From CAZUCE01 sp964619265 (GTDB lineage Bacteria > Planctomycetota > UBA1135 > GCA-002686595), in NCBI GenBank assembly GCA_964619265.1, contig CAZUCE010000021.1, positions 1-64,000 on the forward strand: a stretch of DNA of 64,000 bases, given 5' to 3'. The translations under genes were made by a program, and so were the position numbers. This document shows, in pieces, positions 15,229 to 23,204 of this stretch (the first letter of the stretch is position 1; every line of letters starts with the position of its first letter). The notes under the pieces were generated by a model. It was not told the origin of the DNA. It searched no databases and saw only the letters and a list, made by a program, of their open reading frames with translations.

Positions 15229-16157
15229 GCGAACGCTCCCGGAGCGGGGCGCGAGCCTTCGGTCTTCTCGGTTTTTTGCAGCTAGTAGCAGCCGGCATCC
15301 TGTGGTTCTGGAGCGGGCCGTACTTCACCCAGTTGCTCGGAGAATTCCGGGTTGCCTCCACGCTTCTCGCCCTAGTCCTTGCCCTGCTTGGCCTGTGGCG
15401 AGGCACGGCGACCACGCGCGCGCTGCTCACCCTCAACCTTGCGGTTCAGTTCGCGTTCTGGGCCCTGCCCTGGCGTACGGTCGCGGCTTCCGAATCGGAA
15501 AGCGCGCTGGTCCTTGGCCTCCACAATGTTCGGATCCACGGCGGCGATGTGGACCGAGCCGTGGAGCACCTGGTTCGCGAGGGAGTCCAGATCCTCGCGC
15601 TGCTCGAAGTCTCGCCGGCTGATCTCGAGCGGATCGACGCCAAACTCGAGGGCTTCGAGCCGATTCACGTTCCACGGGACGATCCGTTTGGCGCCGGGCT
15701 GTGGTCTTCGCTTCCGGTGCTGGACAAGCGCGTGACCCACGCGGGCCGAACGTGGATCCCTGCGCTTGAGATGCGCGTTGAACACGCGGGCCGAGTCGTC
15801 CGGGTCGTGGCCACCCATCCCCCGCCTCCGGTGGACCCCGCACGCGCTCTGGCGCGCAACGAGGCCTTGGCCGACCTCGCTCAACAGGCGCGGACCAGTT
15901 CGGAGCCGATGGTCGTCCTGGCCGACTTGAACGCGACGCGCTGGTCGCGAGCGTTTCGAGACACGCTAGGCAGCGGATCGCTCGAGTCGACCGCCCAGTT
16001 TCGGAACAAGCCGACTTGGCCCGCGTTCGCCGGGTGCCTGGGCCTGCCGATCGACCACATCTTGTGGAACAACCGGTTCGAGCCCAGCCGGATCGCGATC
16101 GGACCGGCCTTCGGGTCCGACCATCGGTCGGTGGTGGTCGCTCTCGAGAAGCGCTGA
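15225..16157 (+). CDS. Membrane-anchored endonuclease/exonuclease/phosphatase (EEP) family protein
   Basis: This 310-residue protein has two or three hydrophobic segments in the first 90 residues and a C-terminal EEP-fold domain. Recognisable EEP elements are N-V-R-I-H near the domain start, L-A-L-L-E-V with the metal-binding Glu, L-A-D-L-N-A-T with catalytic Asp/Asn, I-D-H-I-L and the terminal G-S-D-H-R-S. The family includes phosphodiesterases acting on nucleic acids, lipids and inositol phosphates. The membrane-anchored form with this motif spacing is common in bacteria and its substrate is unknown. It overlaps the dienelactone hydrolase gene and ends 60 nt before the convergent YugP-type gene. 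Confidence 0.87.
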   Translation: MSERSRSGARAFGLLGFLQLVAAGILWFWSGPYFTQLLGEFRVASTLLALVLALLGLWRGTATTRALLTLNLAVQFAFWALPWRTVAASESESALVLGLHNVRIHGGDVDRAVEHLVREGVQILALLEVSPADLERIDAKLEGFEPIHVPRDDPFGAGLWSSLPVLDKRVTHAGRTWIPALEMRVEHAGRVVRVVATHPPPPVDPARALARNEALADLAQQARTSSEPMVVLADLNATRWSRAFRDTLGSGSLESTAQFRNKPTWPAFAGCLGLPIDHILWNNRFEPSRIAIGPAFGSDHRSVVVALEKR

Positions 16158-16217
16158 TCTGCGAAAAGCGTTGGCCTGCGAGAAGCGCAGGCACGCTGCT
16201 CTTGAGCGCGCTGGGAC

Positions 16218-16955
16218 TCAGTCGTTGCGACCCGTGACTCGCATGACCAGGTAGATCAACTGGATCATCGATCCAAACGCTGCGGCGACGTAGGTCATCG
16301 CCGCCGCACCGAGCACGTCTTCAACACCCTCGGCTTCTTCCGCGGTTGTCACGATACCGGTCGATGCCAGGACCGCTTTGGCCCGATTGCTGGCATCGAA
16401 TTCGACGGGAAGGGTCACCAGCTGGAACACCAGAATCGTCGCAAACAGCGCAACACCGAGGATCATCAAGGTCTGGCCGATTCCGCCCGCGCCGGCGGTC
16501 AGCATCGCGCCGATCATGAACGGGACAATCCACAGCCGGCTGCCGATCGAGTACACCGGCACCATCTTCGAGCGGAAGCCGAGCCAGGCATAGGCCTGGG
16601 CGTGCTGGATCGCATGGCCCGCCTCGTGGGCCGCCACCGCGATCGAAGAGATCGAGCGACCGTCGTAGACATCGGGGGACAGCCGGAGGGTCTTCGACCT
16701 TGGATCGTAGTGATCGGACAGGAAGCCGCCATGCCGCTCGATGGTCACGTCCATGGCCCCGCCGGCGTGAGCCACGCGCTCGGCCGCCTCCGCACCGGTC
16801 AGCCCAGTTTGGACGCCGACCCCGGCGTACCGCAGGAAAGTGCGTTTCACCCGCGACGAAGCCAGCATCGAAATGCCCCCGGCCACCAGAGTGATCAGCA
16901 TCCAAATGGGATCGATCCCGAAAAAGAAGGCGGGGCTGAAAGACGTAAACAGCAT
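16218..16955 (-). CDS. YugP-type zinc metallopeptidase, membrane protein
   Basis: This 245-residue protein has an N-terminal hydrophobic segment, the zinc motif H-E-A-G-H in A-A-H-E-A-G-H-A-I-Q-H-A, and three hydrophobic segments after it (about 130-150, 155-180, 215-238). This is the pattern of the neutral zinc metallopeptidase family PF04298 (YugP). Members are widespread inner-membrane proteins of unknown substrate. It is transcribed away from the MerR gene, with about 250 nt between the two starts; I could not identify an operator there. Confidence 0.9.
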   Translation of the reverse strand: MLFTSFSPAFFFGIDPIWMLITLVAGGISMLASSRVKRTFLRYAGVGVQTGLTGAEAAERVAHAGGAMDVTIERHGGFLSDHYDPRSKTLRLSPDVYDGRSISSIAVAAHEAGHAIQHAQAYAWLGFRSKMVPVYSIGSRLWIVPFMIGAMLTAGAGGIGQTLMILGVALFATILVFQLVTLPVEFDASNRAKAVLASTGIVTTAEEAEGVEDVLGAAAMTYVAAAFGSMIQLIYLVMRVTGRND

Positions 16956-17203
16956 GAGAGTGCGTGGGTGAGCAGAATCCCGGTGGAATCGGGGCTCTTG
17001 GGTCTTGGGCGAACTCAGCTCGGGTTTCCAGGGCCCCTCGAATCCGCGGGCTAGAGCACCTGGCGGGCCGCTGGAGGCCCTCCCAGGAGACTAGCGCTCG
17101 GCCGGGCAACCTCGGAGGGTTTCTAGGGCTCTCGCAGGGGGTAAGGTCACAAAGAAGCCGCCAGGACCCCCTCCAAGCGGCCAGGCCCCTGCCAAAGGGA
17201 ACC

Positions 17204-17749
17204 ATGACCTCTCCGATGCACTCCCCAGGCGAACCTTCAAGCGCCCCGGCCCCGGCCGGATCGTCCCCCGTGGACGCCGCCTCCGGATCCACGGAGCTGC
17301 TCAAGATCGGTGACTTTGCCCGGCTCGCCGAGACCAACCTGCGGACGCTCCGGTACTACGAGGAGCTCGGCCTGCTGGTTCCCGCCTCCCGTAGCCAGGG
17401 CGGATTTCGCTACTACCGCCCCACGGACCTGAACCGCCTGCGAACGATCCGCGACCTCCAAGACCTCGGTCTGGCGCTGGAGAAAATCGGCGAATTGCTC
17501 GCCACCCGAGACAGTGCCAGCCGCTCGGAGTGGCTGGCCCAGGTCCACGCGGCGATCGCCGAGCAGGAGCGGCTGGTCGCCGAGCGCATCGAGGAGCTCA
17601 AGGCCCGGCGCGACGAGCTCGCCCAGGCCAGGCTGCGTCTCAGCATCTGCGCGGAGTGCACGACGCGGCCCTGCGTCGAGAACAATTTTTGCGAACCCTG
17701 CGCCCAAACCGGCGAGCCCCTGCCGGCTGCCATCAGTGCTCTATTTTAG
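17204..17749 (+). CDS. MerR-family transcriptional regulator with C-terminal cysteine cluster
   Basis: This 181-residue protein has a disordered Pro/Ser/Ala-rich stretch (1-27), a MerR winged-helix domain (about 32-100: L-K-I-G-D-F-A-R, T-L-R-Y-Y-E-E-L-G-L-L and F-R-Y-Y-R) and a long dimerisation helix (about 105-148). A cysteine cluster of spacing C-x2-C-x4-C-x5-C-x2-C follows at about 152-170. SoxR, the redox sensor of the family, has C-x2-C-x-C-x5-C at the same place, so this protein probably binds a metal or iron-sulfur cluster. The ATG at 17204 has an AAAGGGA ribosome site just upstream. The next gene, 154 nt downstream on the same strand, is a cysteine desulfurase, a plausible target. 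Confidence 0.85.
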   Translation: MTSPMHSPGEPSSAPAPAGSSPVDAASGSTELLKIGDFARLAETNLRTLRYYEELGLLVPASRSQGGFRYYRPTDLNRLRTIRDLQDLGLALEKIGELLATRDSASRSEWLAQVHAAIAEQERLVAERIEELKARRDELAQARLRLSICAECTTRPCVENNFCEPCAQTGEPLPAAISALF

Positions 17750-17903
17750 GGGCCTTCCGCCGCAGAATCCTGGGCATGCGCACGAGCTGTGATCGAACGC
17801 AGATCCCGGGTACTTGGAATCGAGCCCTGGTCTCCGCAACCCAGGCGAGCTAGACAAGGCCTCCCTTCCTTCTCTTTTTGTCCCGCCCGAGCCTGACTCC
17901 GCG

Positions 17904-19076
17904 ATGTCCGAGTCCGTCGTCTTCCTCGACAACAACGCCACCACGCCGATCGCCCCGGAGGCCCTTGAGGCCATGCTGCCGTTCTTCGGCACGCACTTCG
18001 GGAACGCCGCCAGTGCCCACGCCATGGGCCGCGAGCCGGCGCGCGCCGTGCAGCGAGCGCGGCGACAATTGGGAACCCTCGTCGGTGCCTCGGATCCATC
18101 CGAGATCGTGTTCACGTCCGGTGGGACCGAAGCGTCGAACCTCGCGGTCTTTGGCAGTTCGCGCCGCGACCCTTCGCGGACCAAACTGATCGTCGGAGCC
18201 GCGGAACACCCGGCCACCTCGGCGCCCGCCAAGCACCTGGCGGAGACCGGTACGCACGAGACCTGGATCGCCCCCGTCGACCGAAACGGCCAGCTTGAAA
18301 TCGATGCGCTGCTCGAGGCGATCGACGAACGCACGGCGCTCGTCTCGCTTCTTTGGGTCAACAATGAAACCGGCGTGCGCATCCCGGATGACGCGATCGA
18401 ACAGCTCTCCACTCGCACCCGCGAAGTCGGCGCGCTCCTGCATCTCGACGCCGTCCAAGCCGCGGCCAAGGTCCCCTTGCGCGCCAGCGAGCGCGGCCTC
18501 GATCTGCTCTCGGTCTCGGCTCACAAATTTCACGGCCCAAAGGGCGTTGGCGCCCTGTGGGTCCGCGACGGCGTGGAGCTCCCGGCCCAAACCCTCGGCG
18601 GCTCCCAGGAGCGCGCGCTGCGTCCGGGAACTTCAAACGTGCCAGGTATTGTCGGTCTCGGCTTCGCCGCCACGCTGGCCGAACAAGCGGTCGCCGACGA
18701 ATCCGTGCAAGTTGCCATGGCGCTCCGGCGCGACCGCTTCGAACAGGGCCTGCTGAAGGCCTGCTCCGATCGCGTCGTCCACGGAAGCGGCGGCCTGCGC
18801 GTCCCCACCACCTCAAACGTCGGATTCCCCGGAGTACCAGCCGACGGACTGATGATGCTGCTTTCGGAGCTTGGGGTGTGCGCTTCCACCGGCGCGGCTT
18901 GTTCCTCCTCTTCCCGGCGCACAAGCCCGATCCTGGGCGCCATGGGAGTCGCCGACGACCTGGCCGCTTGCTCCCTGCGCTTTTCCTTCGCGCGCACAAC
19001 CACCGACGAGGAGATTGAACTCGCGATCGAGCGAGTCGGAACTGCGATCGAACAGCTCAAGGCGATCGGCGTCTGA
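17904..19076 (+). CDS. Cysteine desulfurase, NifS/IscS class
   Basis: This 390-residue PLP enzyme removes sulfur from cysteine and hands it as persulfide to iron-sulfur or tRNA-thiolation pathways. Evidence: N-terminal F-L-D-N-N-A-T-T, the conserved H-P-A/S-T region (A-A-E-H-P-A-T), PLP-binding Lys in S-A-H-K-F-H-G-P-K-G, R-P-G-T in the C-terminal part, and the active-site cysteine loop S-T-G-A-A-C-S-S-S-S. The ATG at 17904 was chosen because family members start a few residues before the F-L-D-N-N motif. No IscU, IscA or Suf gene is adjacent; the only linked candidate partner is the cysteine-rich MerR regulator upstream. It ends 6 nt before a convergent gene. Confidence 0.92.
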   Translation: MSESVVFLDNNATTPIAPEALEAMLPFFGTHFGNAASAHAMGREPARAVQRARRQLGTLVGASDPSEIVFTSGGTEASNLAVFGSSRRDPSRTKLIVGAAEHPATSAPAKHLAETGTHETWIAPVDRNGQLEIDALLEAIDERTALVSLLWVNNETGVRIPDDAIEQLSTRTREVGALLHLDAVQAAAKVPLRASERGLDLLSVSAHKFHGPKGVGALWVRDGVELPAQTLGGSQERALRPGTSNVPGIVGLGFAATLAEQAVADESVQVAMALRRDRFEQGLLKACSDRVVHGSGGLRVPTTSNVGFPGVPADGLMMLLSELGVCASTGAACSSSSRRTSPILGAMGVADDLAACSLRFSFARTTTDEEIELAIERVGTAIEQLKAIGV

Positions 19077-19082
19077 TCGGGT

Positions 19083-20123
19083 TCACCCCGAGCTGCGCGT
19101 GGCCTCGAAATTTTGGCCCGGGCGCCACGGCCTGGCGCCCAGCACGCGCAGATGCTCGGCCAGAAAGTCCGGCGTGAAGACGTCGTAGAGCAGCTGCTCA
19201 TCGAGCACCCCTTGCCAGTCCTCGAGCGCTTCTGGGGAACTCTCGGCATATAGCACCGTCGCGCCTGCGAAGTCTCCGCAGAACGCACCGTATTCCTGAA
19301 GCGCGCGCGCGATGGTCCGGCCTGCGGGGGTCAGCGCCAGCGCGTCCAGATCCAGCGCGGGATCCAGCTGAATCCGCGCGCCCATCGGCAGCCCTCCGCC
19401 GTCTGCACGAGTGAGGGGCATGGGCGCCTGGGAGGTGCTAGCGGGAGGCACGAACCAACCCGGCGCACAACCGTCGTAGGCAAACACCAGCGCGTGTTCG
19501 ATGCGCCCGGCGCGAATCTCCTCAAGCCGAATCAACCCCGCGATCAGCGGAAATCCCGAGGCACGGGCGCGGTGGGCGTCGAGTTCGCGCTCCTGCTGAT
19601 CGAAGGGCAGCGCGACGCCATCCGATCGCAGGTCGGTCACGGCGCCGAGACCGGTTTCCCACTCGCCGTACGTATTTTTCTGCGCTCGCCACATGCCCCA
19701 CTCGAGGCCGAGCTGGCGATCGACGATGCACAGGTGCATATCGCCGCCTTCGGGGCGTGAGGCGACCGCCCCGCCCGGAATCGGAATCGAACGCGGAAAC
19801 TCGAAGCCCGCGCCAAAAATCCCGGGCCGCGCGTCCCGGACCGCGTGGCCCTTCGTGGACCGCGCATCGACTTCGTAGACGGGGATCGACCACTCGGCCA
19901 GGTTGATGCGAAGCGGGCCGCGCTTGGCCAGGTCGCGGACCAGACGATCCGAGTCGGGATCCAGCGCGGGGTCTGGACCGAGCGGGAGGTTCCAAGGGCT
20001 GGTGCTCGAGAACGGTCGCCACGGCTTGGAAGCCGGGCTGCCGGCGGAGCTGCAGCCAAGTCCTAGGGCACCACCCAGGAGAGCTGCACAAACGAGGGAA
20101 GATCGGGATCGGGCAAGACGCAT
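19083..20123 (-). CDS. Lipoprotein of a conserved but uncharacterised family
   Basis: This 346-residue protein has a lipoprotein signal peptide with Cys24 in G-L-G-C. The mature part contains a series of recognisable blocks: P-W-N-L-P-L, S-I-P-V-Y-E-V-D, I-P-I-P-G-G-A, D-M-H-L-C-I-V-D, E-W-G-M-W-R-A, G-L-I-R-L-E-E-I, H-A-L-V-F-A and G-A-R-I-Q-L-D-P. From memory these blocks resemble exported proteins of unknown function in actinobacteria and other phyla; I cannot name the family. The fold is probably beta-rich and carbohydrate-binding or -acting, which is a guess. The start at 20123 was chosen because it gives the signal peptide. Confidence 0.7.
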   Translation of the reverse strand: MRLARSRSSLVCAALLGGALGLGCSSAGSPASKPWRPFSSTSPWNLPLGPDPALDPDSDRLVRDLAKRGPLRINLAEWSIPVYEVDARSTKGHAVRDARPGIFGAGFEFPRSIPIPGGAVASRPEGGDMHLCIVDRQLGLEWGMWRAQKNTYGEWETGLGAVTDLRSDGVALPFDQQERELDAHRARASGFPLIAGLIRLEEIRAGRIEHALVFAYDGCAPGWFVPPASTSQAPMPLTRADGGGLPMGARIQLDPALDLDALALTPAGRTIARALQEYGAFCGDFAGATVLYAESSPEALEDWQGVLDEQLLYDVFTPDFLAEHLRVLGARPWRPGQNFEATRSSG

Positions 20124-20424
20124 AGGGGCACTTGGAGGGTGAGAGAGCAGGTTCGCCGCGGTGCCCTCGGCCTGGCCTGAGACACTCCGGACTGGCTGGC
20201 TCCCTCGCAAGCCCGAAGACCGAAGCTGCCCAGCCGCCGGGTCCCTCGGCCCCTTCGGAGGCCTTCCTGCCCACCGAACCCGCTCCCGGAGTCCCTCCCC
20301 CCCGCGGAGCGGGTACCCTTTCCTGCCCGAATTTCGCCGGGTTCTCCCAGCACCGCCCTTCGCCGCCCGTCTTCCGCCTCCCCCCCCGAGAGACGACCCT
20401 GACGCGGCCTGCCTCGTCCTCCCG
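20124..20424. other. Divergent intergenic region, about 300 bp
   Basis: This stretch separates the leftward lipoprotein gene from the rightward gene at 20425. It is GC- and C-rich and should hold both promoters, but no convincing boxes or operators are visible, and no reading frame in it resembles a protein. Confidence 0.5.
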
Positions 20425-20985
20425 ATGTCGACTGCCCCCAAGCCCAAGACCGTCTACCACACCCGAGTCTCAGGGCTGTGGAACACCCGCCACGTCATCT
20501 CTCGCGAGGAAGAAGGCGGCCCGGTCGAGCTTGGCACGCTGAAGGTGACCCGCAACCTGCTGATGGTCACCGGCGGCACCTACACCCCGAGCGAAGGCGA
20601 GGTGCTGATGGCGCGTCGCGAGCCCGGCCTGCTGCGCAGCCAGTTTTCGCTGTGGACCGACGGTCGCGAGTGGCTCGGATCGAGCCTGCGCCGCACGACC
20701 CTGAAGCGCCAGATCGACATCAGCTCGGGCAGCACGGCGTTCCGCCTGCTTCCGATCGCCGGCTTGCGTCCCGGCTGGTCGCTGTACGCCCCCAAGACCG
20801 GCCAGGCCTGCCGAATTTCGGCTTCCCCGCTTGGCCGCTCGGCCAAGATCGAGGTCTTCCGCCGGCTCGACTTCCCGCTGGTGATCTTCTCGTACTTCTT
20901 GGGCCTTCAGGTCTACAAGGAGTCCTGGATGCCCGGTCCTGAGCCCGCCAAGGTCAAGGCGGCCACCGCCGCGACCGCCGTTTAG
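20425..20985 (+). CDS. Conserved-looking hypothetical protein (186 aa)
   Basis: A 186-residue protein with alternating beta-strand-like segments (for example F-R-L-L-P-I-A and W-S-L-Y-A-P), several basic patches, one moderately hydrophobic stretch near residues 150-165 (F-P-L-V-I-F-S-Y-F-L-G) and an Ala/Thr/Val tail. There is no signal peptide. The overall pattern resembles LURP-one/tubby-like beta-barrel proteins that end in a hydrophobic helix, but the match is too weak to assign. The ATG at 20425 follows a C/T-rich leader. The frame extends further upstream without a stop, but with shadow-like composition. Confidence 0.55.
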   Translation: MSTAPKPKTVYHTRVSGLWNTRHVISREEEGGPVELGTLKVTRNLLMVTGGTYTPSEGEVLMARREPGLLRSQFSLWTDGREWLGSSLRRTTLKRQIDISSGSTAFRLLPIAGLRPGWSLYAPKTGQACRISASPLGRSAKIEVFRRLDFPLVIFSYFLGLQVYKESWMPGPEPAKVKAATAATAV

Positions 20986-21185
20986 GATGGCCTGGGCCTC
21001 ACCTTCGGGGGCCCCCGCAAAACATCCAGACCGGTCGCCTGAACGGCGGCCCGATCGCGCCGGTCCAGACCGGCCCCCAATTCGATTCCGATTCGGCAAG
21101 GAAGATGCGGCGCCACCGAGCGTCGGCACCGCCGCGGACTCCGCCTAGCTCCTCGTCGCTCGACTCCTCCTGAGCCCCGTTTCCC

Positions 21186-23186
21186 ATGCGTCCTTCCGTC
21201 GTCCTCACCTTGGTCCTCGCGGCCGTCGGCGCCCTCTTGGTCGCCCTGCTCACCCTGGGGCCCAGCTCAGAAACCGATGATGCCGTTGAGAAGGCGGCTA
21301 CGAACGTCTCGAACCGTGCGGCCGCCGGCCCGGCTCCGGCGGTTCCGATCGCCGCCGCCGACTCGATCCCAACCCCCGAGCGCACGATCACCCAGGCTCC
21401 CTTGAGTTCCGAGCAGCGTGAGATCGTGGCTTCGGGCGCCGAGGCTTTTGGTTCGAGCCTGAAGGGCACGGTGCTCGACCCCACCGGCGTACCGGTCGCC
21501 GACGCGGTCGTCATCCTCGAGCGCGGCACCGGACCGGGGGGTCTGGGCAACCTAGGCCTGCTGATGGGCACCGCGGGCCCCGCGCCCGAGCTGCGCAGCG
21601 TGAATACCGACGAGAGTGGCGGTTTCGAGATCTTGGAGGTCAAGCCCGGCGACGACTACCAACTCACCGCCAAGCACGAGCTCTACGCGACCACCAAGCT
21701 CAACATGGTCGTGGTTCGAGCGAACGAACAAACCGTCGAGGAGATCAAGATGACCGCGGGCTTCGCGGTCCACGGCTACGTCCACGACAATGTGGGCGCG
21801 GTCGTCGAAGGCGCCCAGTTGCGTCTGGTCGACTTGCTGCACGCACAGCTCCCCCCCGGCGACCCACGCGTCGACGCCGCGCTCGTCGAGACCGACGCGC
21901 AAGGCTACTACCGGTTCGATCACGTGGCTCCGGGCATGCGTTCGCTTTCGGTCTCCATGAAGGGCTTTGGCTCGCAGACCGCAAACAACCTCAACGTCGG
22001 TGGCCAAAAACCCACCGTCCCCCGCGACTTCATCCTCCAGCCCGGGCTCTCGATCGCTGGACAAGTCGTGTCCCCCACACGCCAACCGGTCGCCGGTGTA
22101 CGGATTCGAGCTATCAGCTACGACTCCGGGATGAACTCGACCGGCTTCGCCACGAGCGACGGCAACGGCAACTTCTCCATGGAGGACATGACCGAGGGCA
22201 ACTACTCGCTCATCGCCGATGCTTCGGGATGGGGCACCGCTCGCCTCAACCGCGTCGAAGGCGGCGACACCGGCGTTCTGATCGAGATGATCGAACAGGG
22301 TCGGGTCAGCGGTCGCGTCTTGACTGAATCCGGCAACAGCCCGGTCCCCGATTTCGACGTCCAGGTGCGCGTCGTCATTCCGGAAAGCACCGTCTTTGGG
22401 CGCAGCGCCGGAAATGCCCAGGTTCGCGGGGCCAAAGACGGATACTTCGAGGTCGCCGGACTCGACAAAGGCACCTACGTGGTCGAGGCCACGGCGCCTG
22501 GATTCGCCCCGGCCTATTCCGAGTCCTTCGAAGTAGCTCAGAGCCTTCTGACCTCCGATATCGTGGTCAAGCTATCCGCCGGCGGCACCCTGACGGGGCG
22601 CCTGGTCAGCGGCAAGACCGGTGAGCCGGTGGCCGGCGCGGTCGTCACCAGCCACGACAACATCTACGTTCGCCACGCCCTGGTCGGCGTGCTCGGCGGC
22701 ATGGTCCCGCGCACCACCACCGATCGCCGATCGGTAACGGACGAAAACGGCCAATTCACGCTCCCCAACCTGTGGCCGGACGTCTACCAGATCAACGTTG
22801 CGCATCCCGACTACATGCGCCTGGTTCAAAAGGACATCCGCGTCCAAAACGGAAGCCAGCCCACCGACCTTGGGACGATTCGGCTCGACGTCGGCGGCTC
22901 CGTAACCGGCACGGTCTACGACTCGATCGGACAGCCCGTTCCGAATTCGACCGTGAATCTCTCAGGCAACTCCCAGGAGGCCACTGCGTTCTACGACGTC
23001 CGCACCGGTTCCGACGGACGCTACCTGATACGCAACGCGGTGCCCGGGCAGTACAACCTGCACGCAACGCGGCAGTTCGACCAGGCCAACCCGTTTGGAG
23101 CGATCATCGACATGAATCACTCCAAGGTGACCGTAAACGTCTCGAACGGAACGACCGTCAACCAAGACTTGCACCTGGGCGAATAG
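21186..23186 (+). CDS. Secreted/anchored protein with six carboxypeptidase-regulatory-like domains
   Basis: This 666-residue protein has an N-terminal signal anchor (about 5-24), a linker, and then a chain of about six CarboxypepD_reg-like (prealbumin-fold) beta domains. Each begins with a G-x-V strand followed by a G-x-P-V-x-x-A turn, at about residues 94, 195, 290, 373, 470 and 573. There is no catalytic domain. Such chains usually form surface stalks or receptors and bind polysaccharide or partner proteins. The ATG follows a C-rich leader without a Shine-Dalgarno. The next gene, of similar design, starts 19 nt after the stop, so the two form an operon. Confidence 0.85.
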   Translation: MRPSVVLTLVLAAVGALLVALLTLGPSSETDDAVEKAATNVSNRAAAGPAPAVPIAAADSIPTPERTITQAPLSSEQREIVASGAEAFGSSLKGTVLDPTGVPVADAVVILERGTGPGGLGNLGLLMGTAGPAPELRSVNTDESGGFEILEVKPGDDYQLTAKHELYATTKLNMVVVRANEQTVEEIKMTAGFAVHGYVHDNVGAVVEGAQLRLVDLLHAQLPPGDPRVDAALVETDAQGYYRFDHVAPGMRSLSVSMKGFGSQTANNLNVGGQKPTVPRDFILQPGLSIAGQVVSPTRQPVAGVRIRAISYDSGMNSTGFATSDGNGNFSMEDMTEGNYSLIADASGWGTARLNRVEGGDTGVLIEMIEQGRVSGRVLTESGNSPVPDFDVQVRVVIPESTVFGRSAGNAQVRGAKDGYFEVAGLDKGTYVVEATAPGFAPAYSESFEVAQSLLTSDIVVKLSAGGTLTGRLVSGKTGEPVAGAVVTSHDNIYVRHALVGVLGGMVPRTTTDRRSVTDENGQFTLPNLWPDVYQINVAHPDYMRLVQKDIRVQNGSQPTDLGTIRLDVGGSVTGTVYDSIGQPVPNSTVNLSGNSQEATAFYDVRTGSDGRYLIRNAVPGQYNLHATRQFDQANPFGAIIDMNHSKVTVNVSNGTTVNQDLHLGE

Positions 23187-23204
23187 CCGGGTTGCACGAG
23201 GCCT

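Noticed and set aside
17760..17900. A tRNA-like stretch between the MerR and desulfurase genes
   Set aside because: Part of it resembles a T-arm sequence, but no acceptor stem or D-arm can be paired.
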